Part shown: in pieces, positions 31,325 to 41,669 of the stretch
Layout: the number at the start of each line of letters is the position of its first letter
Numbering within the stretch: position 1 is the first letter of the stretch
DNA from: Budorcas taxicolor
Lineage: Eukaryota > Chordata > Mammalia > Artiodactyla > Bovidae
Direction: 5' to 3'
Assembly (NCBI RefSeq): GCF_023091745.1
Contig: NC_068926.1
Coordinates: 49,376,001-49,440,000, forward strand
Length of the DNA stretch: 64,000 nucleotides
Translations under genes and position numbers: made by a program
The notes under the pieces: generated by a model
What the model was told of the DNA's origin: nothing
What the model saw: only the letters and a program-made list of their open reading frames with translations
Database searches by the model: none

Positions 31325-31475
31325 AAGGCGGGGGGAATAAACTGGGAGATTGGAATTGACATATATACACTACAATATATAAAATAAATAACTAATAAGG
31401 AACCGATTTATGGCACAGGGAATGATACTCAATAGTCTGTAATGACATATATATATATATATATATATAAAGTAA
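31325..31475 (+). mobile_element. L1 3' UTR fragment with (TA)n
   Basis: aaactgggagattggaattg (31,340), acatatatacactacaatat, then cacagggaatgatactcaat. A (TA)n expansion at about 31,448-31,468 sits where the L1 UTR has a TA-rich segment. Confidence 0.85.
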
Positions 31476-31479
31476 CTTT

Positions 31480-32040
31480 TAAAAGGATGAATTAGATAGT
31501 TCTGTACTTATCTGGAGTGTTGTTCATCATATGTTAAAATATAAACCAAACATATCAAATAGTAACAGCAATCTCATTTATGTGAAAGCAAAAACTTCAT
31601 ATGGAAAAAATTATCAAGAAGGGTGTATACCAAGTAGTTAATAATGATTACCACTCTAGAGTAGAAGTAAAAGGGGATTCCACTTGAACACACACACACA
31701 CACACCCCTGCCAAAATTTCTATAAAAACCTGATTAACCCTCTTTCAAGAGAATGCACCAAACTCATTTTATTGTCTGTCCTATTATATAGCCAAATATT
31801 TGCATATTCAATAAACTTCTTGTTAGAGAAAATGTTTCCTTTGCATTTTATGGGTAATTTGTTTTACTCTCTGTTAAGCTGTAAAGAGCAAATCCTCAGT
31901 TGCATTAGCACAGAATGTGTGAATACCAAAATGTTTCTCTCCTACCATCTCCAGCCCTTAATAATTGACCTTTCTCCAAACTGAAACTGTCAGTTCAGTG
32001 TTTCTCTCTCTAACCACTTACTACGTCTCATGCACCAATA
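31480..32040. other. Unassigned DNA
   Basis: Holds a (CA)n tract near 31,689-31,706; no other feature recognised. Confidence 0.4.
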
Positions 32041-32044
32041 AGAA

Positions 32045-32285
32045 TTTTTTAAACTTCGTATTTTATGTTGAGGTATAGCCAATTAACAAAGTTGTGATAG
32101 TTTGAGGGGAACAGAGAAGGGACTCGGCCATACAGCTACATGTATCCATTCTCCCCTAAACTCCCCTCCCATCCCAGTTGCCTCATAACTTTGAGCAGAG
32201 TCCCTGTGCCATACAGTGGGTCCTTGTTGGTTACCCGTTTTAAATATCGCAGTGTGTACACGTTGATCCCAAACTCCCTAATTAT
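32045..32285 (-). mobile_element. L1 3' UTR fragment (distinct subfamily)
   Basis: caattaacaaagttgtgata (32,080), gggactcggccatacagcta (32,119), ctcccctaaactcccctccc and gatcccaaactccctaatta. The gggactcggccatacag segment differs from the UTR subfamilies elsewhere in the window. Confidence 0.8.
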
Positions 32286-32479
32286 CACTGGAATTTGAAA
32301 CACCGTATAAATGTTGTTCGTCCAGATGGTAATAACATTTTCTAAGATGCAATCAAATACAGTCTAAAAATGCCGTATAGAGTGGATTGGCTTTAACCTT
32401 CTACTTCCACACTGTGTGTTAAGAGCAGAAAAGTGGCATTTTGGACTCATTTTAGTGGATATTCAGGTTGAACAGGTTT

Positions 32480-32700
32480 TGGATTTTGACGAGGGGAGTA
32501 TCTCTCTTGGCTCCATCACTTAGGTCCTCTGAGACCTTGAGGAATTCACTTCCCTCTCTAAGCCTGAATTTTCTCATCTACAAGATGACAATAATAGGAA
32601 TATCTTATTCCAGAAGGCTGCCATGAGGTGGTCTCCACGAGATGAAACATATAAAGCATGAGGTAGAGAACTGTATCATAATGTATCAAATGGTTAGTCA
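32480..32700 (+). repeat. MIR SINE
   Basis: Matches the MIR order: tgagaccttgaggaattcac, ttccctctctaagcctgaat (32,550), ctcatctacaagatgacaat (32,573), then gctgccatgaggtggtc and acatataaagc. An ancient tRNA-derived element shared across mammals. Confidence 0.8.
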
Positions 32701-33184
32701 CAGTAGTTTCATCATTATTGCAGGAAAAAATGGTTTTCAGATATCTATGTGCATTGAACCCTTTCCATGTGTGTGTATCTGCATGAGAAACCCTTCTTAG
32801 AGCGCTGTGACTTTCCTGTTGTGATTTCCTTTTTTTCTTAATATTTTTAAACCAAGTACAGTTGATCTACAATGTTGTGTTAATTTCTGTTGTACAGCAA
32901 AGTGATTCAGTTATACATATGCATTCTTTTTGTTATATTCTTTTCTATTACAGCTTATCGTAGGATATTGAATGTAGTTTCCTGCGCTGTACAATAGGAC
33001 CTTGCTGTTTATCCATTCTTTATATAAGAGTTTGTATCTGCTAATCCCAAACTCCCAGTCCATCCTTCCCTCTCCATCCCCTACCCCTCCAGGCAATCAC
33101 AAGTCTGTTCTTAGTCTGTGAGTCTGTTTCTATTTCATAGATAAGTTCATTTGTGTCATATTTTTGATTCCACATATAAGTGAT

Positions 33185-34068
33185 TGAGTTCAGTTCAGTT
33201 CAGTCGCTCAGTCGTGTCTGACTTCTTGCAACCCCATGAATCGCAGCACACCAGACCTCCCTGTCCATCACCAACTCCCGGAGTTCACTCAGATTCACGT
33301 CCATTGAGTCAGTGATGCCATCCAGCCATCTCATCTTCTGTCATCCCCTTCTCCTCCTGCCCCCAATCCCTCCCAGCATCACAGTCTTTTCCAATGAGTC
33401 AACTCTTCGCATGAGGTGGCCAAAGTCCTGGAGTTTCAGCTTCAGTATCATTCCCTCCAAAGAAATCCCAGGACTGATCTCCTTTAGGATGGACTGATTG
33501 GATCTCCTTGCAGTCCAAGGGACTCTCAAGAGTCTTCTCCAACACCACAGTTCAAAAGCATCAATTCTTCAGGACTCAGCTTTCTTCACACTCCAACTCT
33601 CACATCCATATGTGACCACTGGGAAAACCAGAGCCTTGACTAGATGGACCTTTGTTGGCAAAGTAATGTCTCTGCTTTTCAATATGCTATCTAAGTTGGT
33701 CATAACTTTTTTTCCAAGGAGTAAGCGTCTTTTAATTTCATGGCTGCAGTCACCATCTGCAGTGATTTTGGAGCCCAAAAAACAGTCTGACACTGTTTCC
33801 ACTGTTTCCCCATCTATTTCCCATGAAGTGATGGGACCAGATGCCACGATCTTCGTTTTCTGAATGTTGAGCTTTAAGCCAACTTCTTCACTCTCCACTT
33901 TCACTTTCATCAAGAGGCTTTTTAGTTCCTCTTCACTTTCTGCCATAAAAGTGATGTCATCTGCATATCTGAGGTTATTGCTGTTTCTCCCTGCAATCTT
34001 GATTCCAGCTTGTTCTTCCAGCCCAACATTTCTCATGATGTACTCTGCATATAAGTTAAATATAAGTG
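33185..34068 (-). mobile_element. BovB LINE with exact TSD
   Basis: 884-bp 5'-truncated copy with the repeated cagtt tail at its left. Perfect 12-bp TSD catataagtgat at 33,173-33,184 and 34,069-34,080. It ends just after the RT motif C region. Confidence 0.95.
33569..34036 (-). pseudogene. BovB RT fragment with intact YADD
   Basis: 155-codon frame with motif C YADD at residues 24-27 (codons at 33,967-33,956), followed by ESEEVGLKLNIQKTKIVASG and DCFLGSKITADGDCSHEIKR. A codon near FIFLGSK is lost. It stops before the AFELWCWRR segment, which lies in another frame (33,341-33,529). The upstream RT motifs and the endonuclease are absent. Confidence 0.9.
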
Positions 34069-34154
34069 CATATAAGTGATACCATATGGTATTTGTCTTT
34101 CTGCCATCTGACTTACTTCACTTAGCATGGTAATCTCTAGTTGTATCCATGTAG

Positions 34155-35440
34155 AAAGAAAAAACTAAGAAAAGAAGAAGAAGGGGCATGGGAGAGTGGA
34201 GAGAAAGTACCTACGATTGCAGAGGAGGAAAAAAGGTATGGTGGGGGTGGGGAGGAGAAGAAGCAACAAAAATGGTATTCGGCCCACGTTATATCTGGCC
34301 CTTTAGAGAAAATGTTTGCTGAAATCATGCCCTAAATCAAGGAGTTTGTGTTGGGACACTAACATATCTGGGAGCAGCCCTCACTCAACCAACAAGAGCA
34401 AGTGTTTCAAACAAGAAATAATTGAAGCTCCTCTTCAACCACTAGGCAGTCTCTTCATCCCTAGGCCAGGAGTCAGTTTCATAAACTATTGCACCATAGA
34501 CTGCACCTCTCAATAAGAGGAATGGAAAGAAATTCGAAGCCACCCTTAAAAGATCATATGGAATGAGGACTTAATCTCAGCCCTCTCTTGCCTTGTCATC
34601 TGGGTGTTCTTACTCAGTGAACAGCCTGAACTTTTTTTGTACATGGCATCCCTGCCAGGAGAGGTCGTCAAAAGAAGCTCTCACATTCTAATCGAACACT
34701 CATCCTTTGCAAGTGACTTCTTAACACCAGAACAAGAACAGCTGCTTCACTGCAAAACACAATTACTGATTTTCTAACTGACAAGAAAGATCTAGAGACA
34801 TTTAGAGTTGTTTAAATCATTTCCCAAATGTATGACTGTAGAGTTCCCTCTTGATGCATGCCTTGGAAGGATCCAGGAAATCATTTCAGATAATGCCATC
34901 TAATGGACCAAATGATACAATTAAGTTCCAGTTACTGAGTGCCCCATCCCACTTCTGCCATGAATTGATGCCAATTTGAAGTTTAAATCACTCATGAGAG
35001 ACCAATAAAGAAACACCCCTTTGATAAAACAGTGCAACTGGGACGTTTTATGACTTTATGTTCAGCAACATAAATTCAACATCAATAGCTGAGCACAGAA
35101 TAGATCTATGCATATCTCCTGGGTAAATAATATCTAAACTGCATCACTGCCCACTCAGTCAGAATCTCTGTGGGGTCCTTTCACTATTATTTTTGTCTAG
35201 ATATTATGATGCCTGGAAAAGAAATAGTACAAAGCCCAGAGGCTCAATATTTTATATTCTACAAACCCCTAAATCAAAAGGGATTCACACACATATGTTC
35301 CCACGCGATCAATGACAGAGAATACCCATGAAGACAGATGAGAGAATTTGATTCAAATGTAGGGCAGTTTGAAAGTTACCAGAACGACCCATCACTCAGG
35401 AGGCATCTAAAATTACAATTTCATCTCAAAAGAATATGAC
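34155..35440. other. Unassigned DNA, purine-rich at its left end
   Basis: 34,150-34,270 is strongly G/A-rich on the plus strand. No exon or repeat recognised in the remaining 1.1 kb. Confidence 0.45.
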
Positions 35441-35451
35441 CACTAAAAGTC

Positions 35452-35897
35452 AAAGCTGTGGTTTTTCCAGTAGTCATGCATGGATGTGAGAGTTGGACTA
35501 TAAAGAAAGCTGAGCGCCGAAGAATTGATGCTTTTGAACTGTGGTGCTGGAGAAGTCTCTTGAGAGTCCCTTGGACTGCAAGGAGGTCAAACCAGTCAAT
35601 CCTAAAGGAAATCAGACCTGAATATTCATTGGAAGGACTGATGCTGAAGCTGAAACTCCAATACTTTGGCCACCTGATGTGAAGAACTAACTCATTTGAA
35701 AAGACCCTGATGCTGGGAAAGACTGAAGGCAGGAGGAGAAGGGGACAACAGAGGATGAGATGGTTGGATGGCATCACCGACACGATGGACATGAGTTTGA
35801 GCAAGCTCTGGGAGTTAGTGATAGACAGGGAAGCCTGGCATGCTGCAGTCCATGTGGTCACAAAGAGTCTGACATGACTGAGAGACTGAACGAACTG
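35452..35897 (+). mobile_element. BovB LINE with exact TSD (plus strand)
   Basis: 446 bp, 5'-truncated. Perfect 10-bp TSD actaaaagtc at 35,442-35,451 and 35,898-35,907. The frame 35,458-35,682 encodes the RT C-terminal segment (VFPVVMHGCESWTIKKAERR, AFELWCWRSLLRVPWTARRS) and ends in a premature stop. Confidence 0.95.
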
Positions 35898-35907
35898 ACT
35901 AAAAGTC

Positions 35908-36514
35908 CAGCATGGGATGAAGATACATTTTTTTTTCAGATCACAAAGATGGATAAAAATGACTTAAAGGCTATTACCAGAGAGAGGATTTTTTTTTTTT
36001 TAAGAATTTTAATTTTCCACTCTTGACTCCAAGATTTTTATGGATTTTTTATCCAAATATTTAATTCACTTAAGTGAATGGTAATTGTTAGAAAAAAAAT
36101 GTCTTATGTATTATCCTATAAATAAGACTGGCTCTTTCACCCCATTTAGTGTGGTTCAGTTATTCAAGGATTAAAAGCCTTCTGGTTTAAAAAAAAAAAA
36201 AGTCTTCTGGTAATTTTTGCAGAAAGAATATCTCTTTGCATCCAGCAATAGCCACTCAGCTCTGTTTGTGACCATCTGAGTCAAGACCAGGTTTTAGAAT
36301 TGATGAGGGCTTCTGCAGAGTTGCAACACTTTGCTCAGATAAGCGTGAGACACTCATGTGTCTAGTTTATTTGAATAACTATACTTTAGGCATTGTTCCA
36401 TTCACACTCCTCCTTTTTTATAAGAAACATCTTGGGAAATATTTGAGAAAGACATGGATGAATGGATGGAAAACTCAGGCAAATTTAAACATGCTTCTTT
36501 ACTGCAGGACTTTT
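35908..36514. other. Unassigned DNA
   Basis: Poly-T at 35,989-36,001 and poly-A at 36,188-36,200; nothing else recognised. Confidence 0.4.
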
Positions 36515-36525
36515 CAGAATCATTA

Positions 36526-36600
36526 TTTTTTTAATTTATTTTTTATTTAAGTATAATTGAACTAAAATGTATTAATTTGCGCTATACAGCAAAGTGATTC

Positions 36601-36642
<42 letters not shown>

Positions 36643-36870
36643 ATACATTCTTTTTCATATTCTTTTCCACTGTGGTATATATATATATATTCTTTTCCAC
36701 TATGGTTTATCACAGGATATTGAATATAGTTCCTTATGCAATACAATAGGACACTGTTGTTTATCCATTCTCTATAAAATAGTTTGCATCTGCTAATCCC
36801 AAACTTCCAATTATTCTCTCTCCCACCCGACTCCTGCTTGGCAACCCAGAGTCTGTTCTCTATGTCTCTG
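36526..36870 (-). mobile_element. L1 3' UTR insertion with exact TSD
   Basis: Perfect 11-bp TSD cagaatcatta at 36,515-36,525 and 36,871-36,881. A (TA)n tract (about 36,606-36,632) and an internal duplication of the tatatatattcttttccact segment (near 36,651-36,705) make it longer than its relatives in that part. Confidence 0.94.
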
Positions 36871-36881
36871 CAGAATCATTA

Positions 36882-37210
36882 ACATCTTTATTACACCTGC
36901 TGAAACTCTAAGACAGGGATACAATGTTCATGGTCTCCCAGCATTGATTGTGGAAGGCTTTGATGTGGCTAGGACAATTTTCATGCATGTTTCCCACTAA
37001 ACTCTTGGGATACCTGCCTGGATCTTATCCAGCCCTCTTCACAGAGAAGGGAAGCTGAGGTTGAGATAAGCAAAGCAAAAACTTAGATTTTCATCTTTGT
37101 TGAAGTAAGAACTTCATTTACTCAAATCAATTCTCTTTTGCTTTATCCTGTGTGATTCTCTTCCAATATCGAACAGTGACTTTTCAAGAGCAAACAGCTT
37201 CATCTAAGTT
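36882..37210. other. Unassigned DNA
   Basis: Nothing recognised. Confidence 0.35.
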
Positions 37211-37214
37211 TGCT

Positions 37215-37832
37215 GCTACATCAAAACTACAATTCACAAGAAAGTTAGAGATGCATGCACCCTGATGTTCACAGTAACGCCATCCACAATAGCCAAGACA
37301 TGGAAACAATCTAAATGTCTATACAGATGAATGGGTAACATATACGGTACATATATACAATGAAATACTACTCAGCCATAGAAAGAATGAAATGATGCCA
37401 TTTGCAGCGACATGGATGGATCTATTGATGATCATACGAAGTGAAGTAAATCAGAAAGAGAAAGACAAATATTGTATGGTGTCACTCATGTGTGGAATCT
37501 AAAATATGAGGCAAATGAAGTTACCTACGAAACAGAGTCACAGACAATGAGAACAGACTTGTCCTTGCCAAGGGGGAGAGAGAGCAGGAGGGAAGGATTG
37601 GGAGTCTGGGATTAGCATATTCAAACTATTATGTTTAAGAGAGATAAGCAAAAATGTCCCACTATATTCAACTTACATTCAGGGAACTATGTTTAATATC
37701 TTTTGATAGATCATTATGGAAGAGAACATGAAAAAAAACATATATATATATATTTGTATGTGTCACTGAGTTACCTTGCTGTACAGCAGAAATTAACACA
37801 TTTAAATCAACTATACTTAAAGAAAAAGAAAA
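37215..37832 (+). mobile_element. L1: ORF2 end and 3' UTR
   Basis: gatgcatgcaccctgatgtt (37,250), agccaagacatggaaacaat (37,291), gaaatactactcagccatag (37,362), then the UTR with ttgctgtacagcagaaatta (37,777) and an A-rich end. 5'-truncated. Confidence 0.9.
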
Positions 37833-37834
37833 TG

Positions 37835-38540
37835 AAAGAAGGAAGAAAGTTAGAACCAAGCTCTCAGTCATTAGGAGAACCCCCTATTAAGAAAGTCATT
37901 CCCTAGAATTGGCCCTGTTCCAGCTACATAATTTAACAGCAAGGACTTTCTTCTTTCTTCTTCTCATTTTTTATACTCAACTTTGCACTTGAAAATAAAA
38001 CATCTGTTTCTTCCATGCCAGGTAATTTATCCCAATGATAATTTATCCCAATTTAATTATAAATTATCCCAATGATAATTAATGTTCTGCTCAAGCCAAG
38101 GTCAGTGTTCATCTAATTGTTTCCTTTTGCGTTGGAATAATACACAATAATCAAGAAACTCAAAAAAAAAAATCCCCATGCAAGAGGAAAAAGTATCTTG
38201 CAAAACCTAAGAATGATAATTAGAATTTGCACACAGAGATACATTTCAGGAACTCTCTGGTGGAAGAGAAGGGGAAAAACTCACAATAAAATAGAGGATC
38301 CAACATAAAAGGTTTTTATTATGCATTATCTCTCTAATGGATGCCTGGGTTTAAAGAGCTGTAATTAATTATAGACAATGACAAATGGTCAAGAAAAGCC
38401 CATGGCAGCGGTCCTCGTGGTTGACAGTCTACAGTGATTTGAGGACATCTTGTCACATCAAGGCTGGTTAATTTATTAGACATTCAGTCTTCCCCAGAGG
38501 AGCCTCCAAAGAGAAATTACTAGAAATATAGGATAGCTTC
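37835..38540. other. Unassigned DNA with a small tandem repeat
   Basis: A 14-base unit, taatttatcccaat, recurs at 38,023-38,036, 38,039-38,052 and, with one change, 38,060-38,073. No repeat family or exon otherwise recognised. Confidence 0.5.
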
Positions 38541-38590
38541 AGCGTCGCAAAGAGTCAGACACAACTGAGTAACTTTCACTTTCACTTTTC
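38541..38590 (+). mobile_element. Bov-tA or Bov-A 3' end
   Basis: Only the terminal 45 or so bases: gcgtcgcaaagagtcagaca, then caactgagtaactttcac. Either an extremely truncated SINE or a deletion remnant; no TSD seen. Confidence 0.8.
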
Positions 38591-38591
38591 A

Positions 38592-39600
38592 GGGAAATTC
38601 AACCCAGGGAAGGGAAATGCCAGTGCCAACTGCAAACAGTGGATTTTGCAAGTATGAGAGCTTCCCCTCTCGAAATGACCATCTCTTCACCTGAACTGTG
38701 GGACTCCAGCCAGGCATGAGGTTGGTGCTAATTAATCATTTTTAAGAAATTATCTGAATTCAACTGAGAAAAATAGAATATAATCAAATTGTGGGGGAAA
38801 AAATAACAAGAAGCTGATGTCCCTAAATCCTGAGTGGAAAGAAACTGCTCCAAGTTCTCCCAGAGGACTGATGCACGATGTTGAGGAGTCAGACAGGTGT
38901 GTGGTACCCACACCACACGTGATCTGAAATTTTTCCAGACTTCATGGTTGTCCAGAATTGAGGAACACGGTGCAAAAGGATTATTCTCTATTGGTTTTTG
39001 AAGTGCAGAACAAAGATCTATGTGACAAGATGCTACCTTCCTTTGAAAACTCAAAGAATGGCTTTCAGCAAATTTTGCTAGTTTATTTGTTAGATATACA
39101 GAGAGACAGATAGGGAAGGTCACCTTTGCACTTCCTCCTCAAGCCACCCCAGAGACCAGAGGTTCTCTCTGTTTTTCAAACCCAAGCCAACTTTTACTGA
39201 CGACACGTTCAGGGTTGACACCTTGGCACCACATGAATCATCTGGCAAAATTATGTGAAAAGTCAATTTCAACCATGTGAGCCAAATGGCAACCTCCTTG
39301 GCGATAAGAGTAGGGGATTAAACTTTGGATATTTCATCCAGGTATGATGAAATATCCATATTTCATTTGGATATTTCATTCAGACTCAGACTTGCCAGGG
39401 CTGCAGCCTCGGCAGAAGAGGAGGCTGACGAATAAGTGATTAAGTGGGAGAGGTCTCCAGGCAGAAGCTGAGTGGCTGGGAGGGGCTCTGCAGAAATTAC
39501 ATTCCCCCTTATGCTTTAGAGATCCCCTTCTCCCCATCCTCGGATAAAGAAGGAAGTCAGAAACTGTGGCATTAGGCTCTCAAAAACAAACGAAAAAAAA
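38592..39600. other. Unassigned DNA
   Basis: Contains the hairpin at 39,327-39,357 and a 131-codon minus frame (38,728-39,123) without recognisable domains, which is not called as a gene. Confidence 0.45.
39327..39357. repeat. Perfect 12-bp inverted repeat
   Basis: ggatatttcatc (39,327-39,338) and gatgaaatatcc (39,346-39,357) with a 7-base loop. A third copy of the arm in direct orientation, ggatatttcatt, follows at about 39,368-39,379. Confidence 0.9.
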
Positions 39601-39611
39601 AAACCAGGCAG

Positions 39612-39832
39612 AGCTGGGAGTCATGTCCGATTGTGTGTAACCCCATGGATTATAGCCCACCAGGCTCCTCTGTCCATGGGATTCTCCAGGCAGGCATACT
39701 GGAGTAGGTAGCCATTACATTCTCCAGGGGATCTTCCTGACCCGGGGATTAAACCCACAGGGATCAAATCCATATCTCTTAAGTCTCCCTGCATTGGCAG
39801 GCAGGTTCTTTACCACTAGCGTCAGCTGGGAA
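39612..39832 (-). mobile_element. Bov-tA SINE with internal duplication
   Basis: Body cccatggattatagcccacc to the tctccaggggatcttcctga block; then ggattaaacccac and gggatcaaatcc repeat the same tRNA segment before the head gttctttaccactagcgtca. A poly-A tract at 39,595-39,604 precedes it. Confidence 0.92.
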
Positions 39833-39896
39833 GCCTGGTAATTGATTAGGGAGGCTAATAAGACCTTGATGAGAATATTGATTCAGTTCTCCTTTG

Positions 39897-40020
39897 TTTT
39901 TTTTTTTTTTTTGGTCATAGCCTGCAGCAGGTGAGATCTTAGTTCCCCAACTGAGGATCAAACCCTTACCCCTTGCAGTGGAAGCACAGTCTTATCCACT
40001 GGACCACCAAGGGCAAGCGC
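39897..40020 (-). mobile_element. CHR-2-type SINE, short, with TSD
   Basis: T-rich 3' tail, then gatcttagttccccaactga (39,933) and head ttatccactggaccaccaag. TSD tgattcagttct (39,879-39,890) against tgatttagttct (40,021-40,032), one mismatch. Confidence 0.9.
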
Positions 40021-40049
40021 TGATTTAGTTCTTTATTTTTTTTTCCTCT

Positions 40050-40118
40050 CACTTTTTATTCTATATTGGAGTATAATTGATTTAAATTGTTGTGTTGGTT
40101 TCAGGTGTACAGCAAAGG
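40050..40118 (-). mobile_element. L1 3' end fragment
   Basis: ggagtataattgatttaaat (40,068) and tggtttcaggtgtacagcaa (40,097). Only the last 70 or so bases of an L1. Confidence 0.75.
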
Positions 40119-40119
40119 G

Positions 40120-40735
40120 AATCTTTTACCCTGGTGGAACACATCTCAAACAAAGGCTTTCTTGTATGTTATCAAATCTAGCCACAGATAGCACACACAG
40201 TGACATCTACATGTCCCATAAAAGTAAGCAATGTTTCACTCCAATCCAACATCAGGTTACCCCTGAGTTAGGTGCTGAAATTAGTGAGGAGAGAAGAGAT
40301 AAGATTAAGGCTAGAATCTTAAAGAGATTTAGATACATAGTGAAAGTTTAATTTTACCTTAAATCATGCAGGCAGTTCCAGTGTAATTAAACATTAATTT
40401 CAATAGATTTTAACGTTTTAGCAAGAGGGCTCTTTATAGCCAGGAGCAGTAAAATATTTTTAAAATATTTACAAAGTCATTTGCAGGTGGTCCAAATCAT
40501 CCATACGTCTACAAGCCTAACTTCAAGCCAACAATCGTCCTTCATTATTTTTCAAAGTCCATAAAACTCCATTAATTTGGATTCCATTATTGAGGCAGAA
40601 TCTGGGAATGACTAATTTAATTGGGGATCAACAAAACCTTTGTCTTGTCCAAGATGAAAGCCTTTAGAGAGCCAGGAAATAAAGAGGATTGTGGCTATTT
40701 AAATTAAAGTGGTAGCACTTTTTAAAATGGCACCA
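40120..40735. other. Unassigned DNA
   Basis: Nothing recognised. Confidence 0.4.
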
Positions 40736-40737
40736 TA

Positions 40738-40908
40738 GGGACTTCCTAGGTGGTCCAGTGGTTAAGAATTAGCCTTCCAACTCAGGGATCTTGGGTTCGA
40801 TTCCTGGTCAGGAAACTAAAATTCCATCTGTCCCAGGGCAACTAAGGCTGCAAGCCTCAACAAGGACCCAGTGCAGCCAAAATAAAATAAATAAATAATT
40901 TTAAAAAA
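40738..40908 (+). mobile_element. CHR-2-type SINE with intact B box
   Basis: gacttcctaggtggtccagt (40,740) and B box ggttcgattcc at 40,794-40,804; A-rich end with aataaataaataatttt. Possible diverged TSD atggcaccata / atggcatcgta. Confidence 0.9.
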
Positions 40909-41164
40909 TAATGGCATCGTATTTGCATATACATGACAGTAACAACAATAATAGTAATAACTACAAGAGCAAGTGGTTCTGCTCATCTTTCTTTCCAAAA
41001 GCACATCCTAGGTTCTTCTCCTTGAATATATATCATGGTTAAATCTTCATGCAAGTTCAGGTTTGACATCTAAAATGCATAATTCAGACTTTTCATTCAT
41101 TCAAACAGGCCTTTTTATTCTCTTAGCCTGAATTTTAGGCAACCAGTCTGGGCAGTCTCCTAGA

Positions 41165-41400
41165 AGAGGCAGTTACGGGCAGTGGTGAAGATCATGGGAT
41201 CTGGAACCACACAAACTGAGTGATGACTCAGTTCTGCCGGCTGTGTGACCTGAAGCTATGCACTTGGAGTCTCTGGGCCTCGCTTTATCTGGCAAATGGG
41301 AATGATGCTAATGTCTAGTTCACATTTATTGTTGGGACTAAATGAGCCACTGTAAGCAATGCAGTTATGGTGTCTTGACTCATGGGAAGCACTGAATGAA
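41165..41400 (+). repeat. MIR SINE
   Basis: Near full length: gatctggaaccacacaaact (41,198), ctgccggctgtgtgacctga (41,234), gggcctcgctttatctggca and gggactaaatgagcc. Confidence 0.82.
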
Positions 41401-41405
41401 GACAT

Positions 41406-41538
41406 GGTTTTTGGTTTTTGGTTTAATTTTTGGCTGTGCACTGTGGCATGTGGGATATTACTTCCCTGACCAGGGATCGAACCTGCACCCCCTCCATTGG
41501 AAACAGGGAGTCTCAACCACTGGACCTTCCAGGAAAGT
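41406..41538 (-). mobile_element. CHR-2-type SINE with intact B box
   Basis: ctgtgcactgtggcatgtgg (41,434); on the minus strand a B box, ggttcgatccc, lies at 41,483-41,473; head ctcaaccactggaccttcca. Short tgaagaca repeats on both sides may be the TSD. Confidence 0.9.
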
Positions 41539-41669
41539 TACTGAAGACAGCTTTTGTTGTTAATATGTTACATAAAAATGCTGTTCATGGCCATACTTCT
41601 GCTCCTTCTGCCAATATGATGTGTGAGCCCGAATTCTGCTTTCTGGCATTCAGACAGCAAGGTGGATAG

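Larger units (their letters stand above)
32835..34150 (-). mobile_element. L1 3' UTR interrupted by BovB
   Basis: Left arm 32,835-33,184 (gttgatctacaatgttgtgt, ctgttgtacagcaaagtgat, gtctgtttctatttcataga). Right arm 34,069-34,150 (tataagtgataccatatggt, gacttacttcacttagcatg). The arms are collinear, so this is one L1 that took a BovB. Confidence 0.9.

Noticed and set aside
31023..31340. 105-codon Lys/Glu-rich plus frame
   Set aside because: Runs into L1 3' UTR at its end and has no recognisable domain or homologue.
36606..36632. TA/CA tracts as independent regulatory or structural elements
   Set aside because: Most lie inside L1 UTRs or at Bov-tA tails, which explains their origin.
38728..39123. 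131-codon minus-strand open frame
   Set aside because: No recognisable domain, no start context or splice signals worth naming, and nothing around it suggests a gene.
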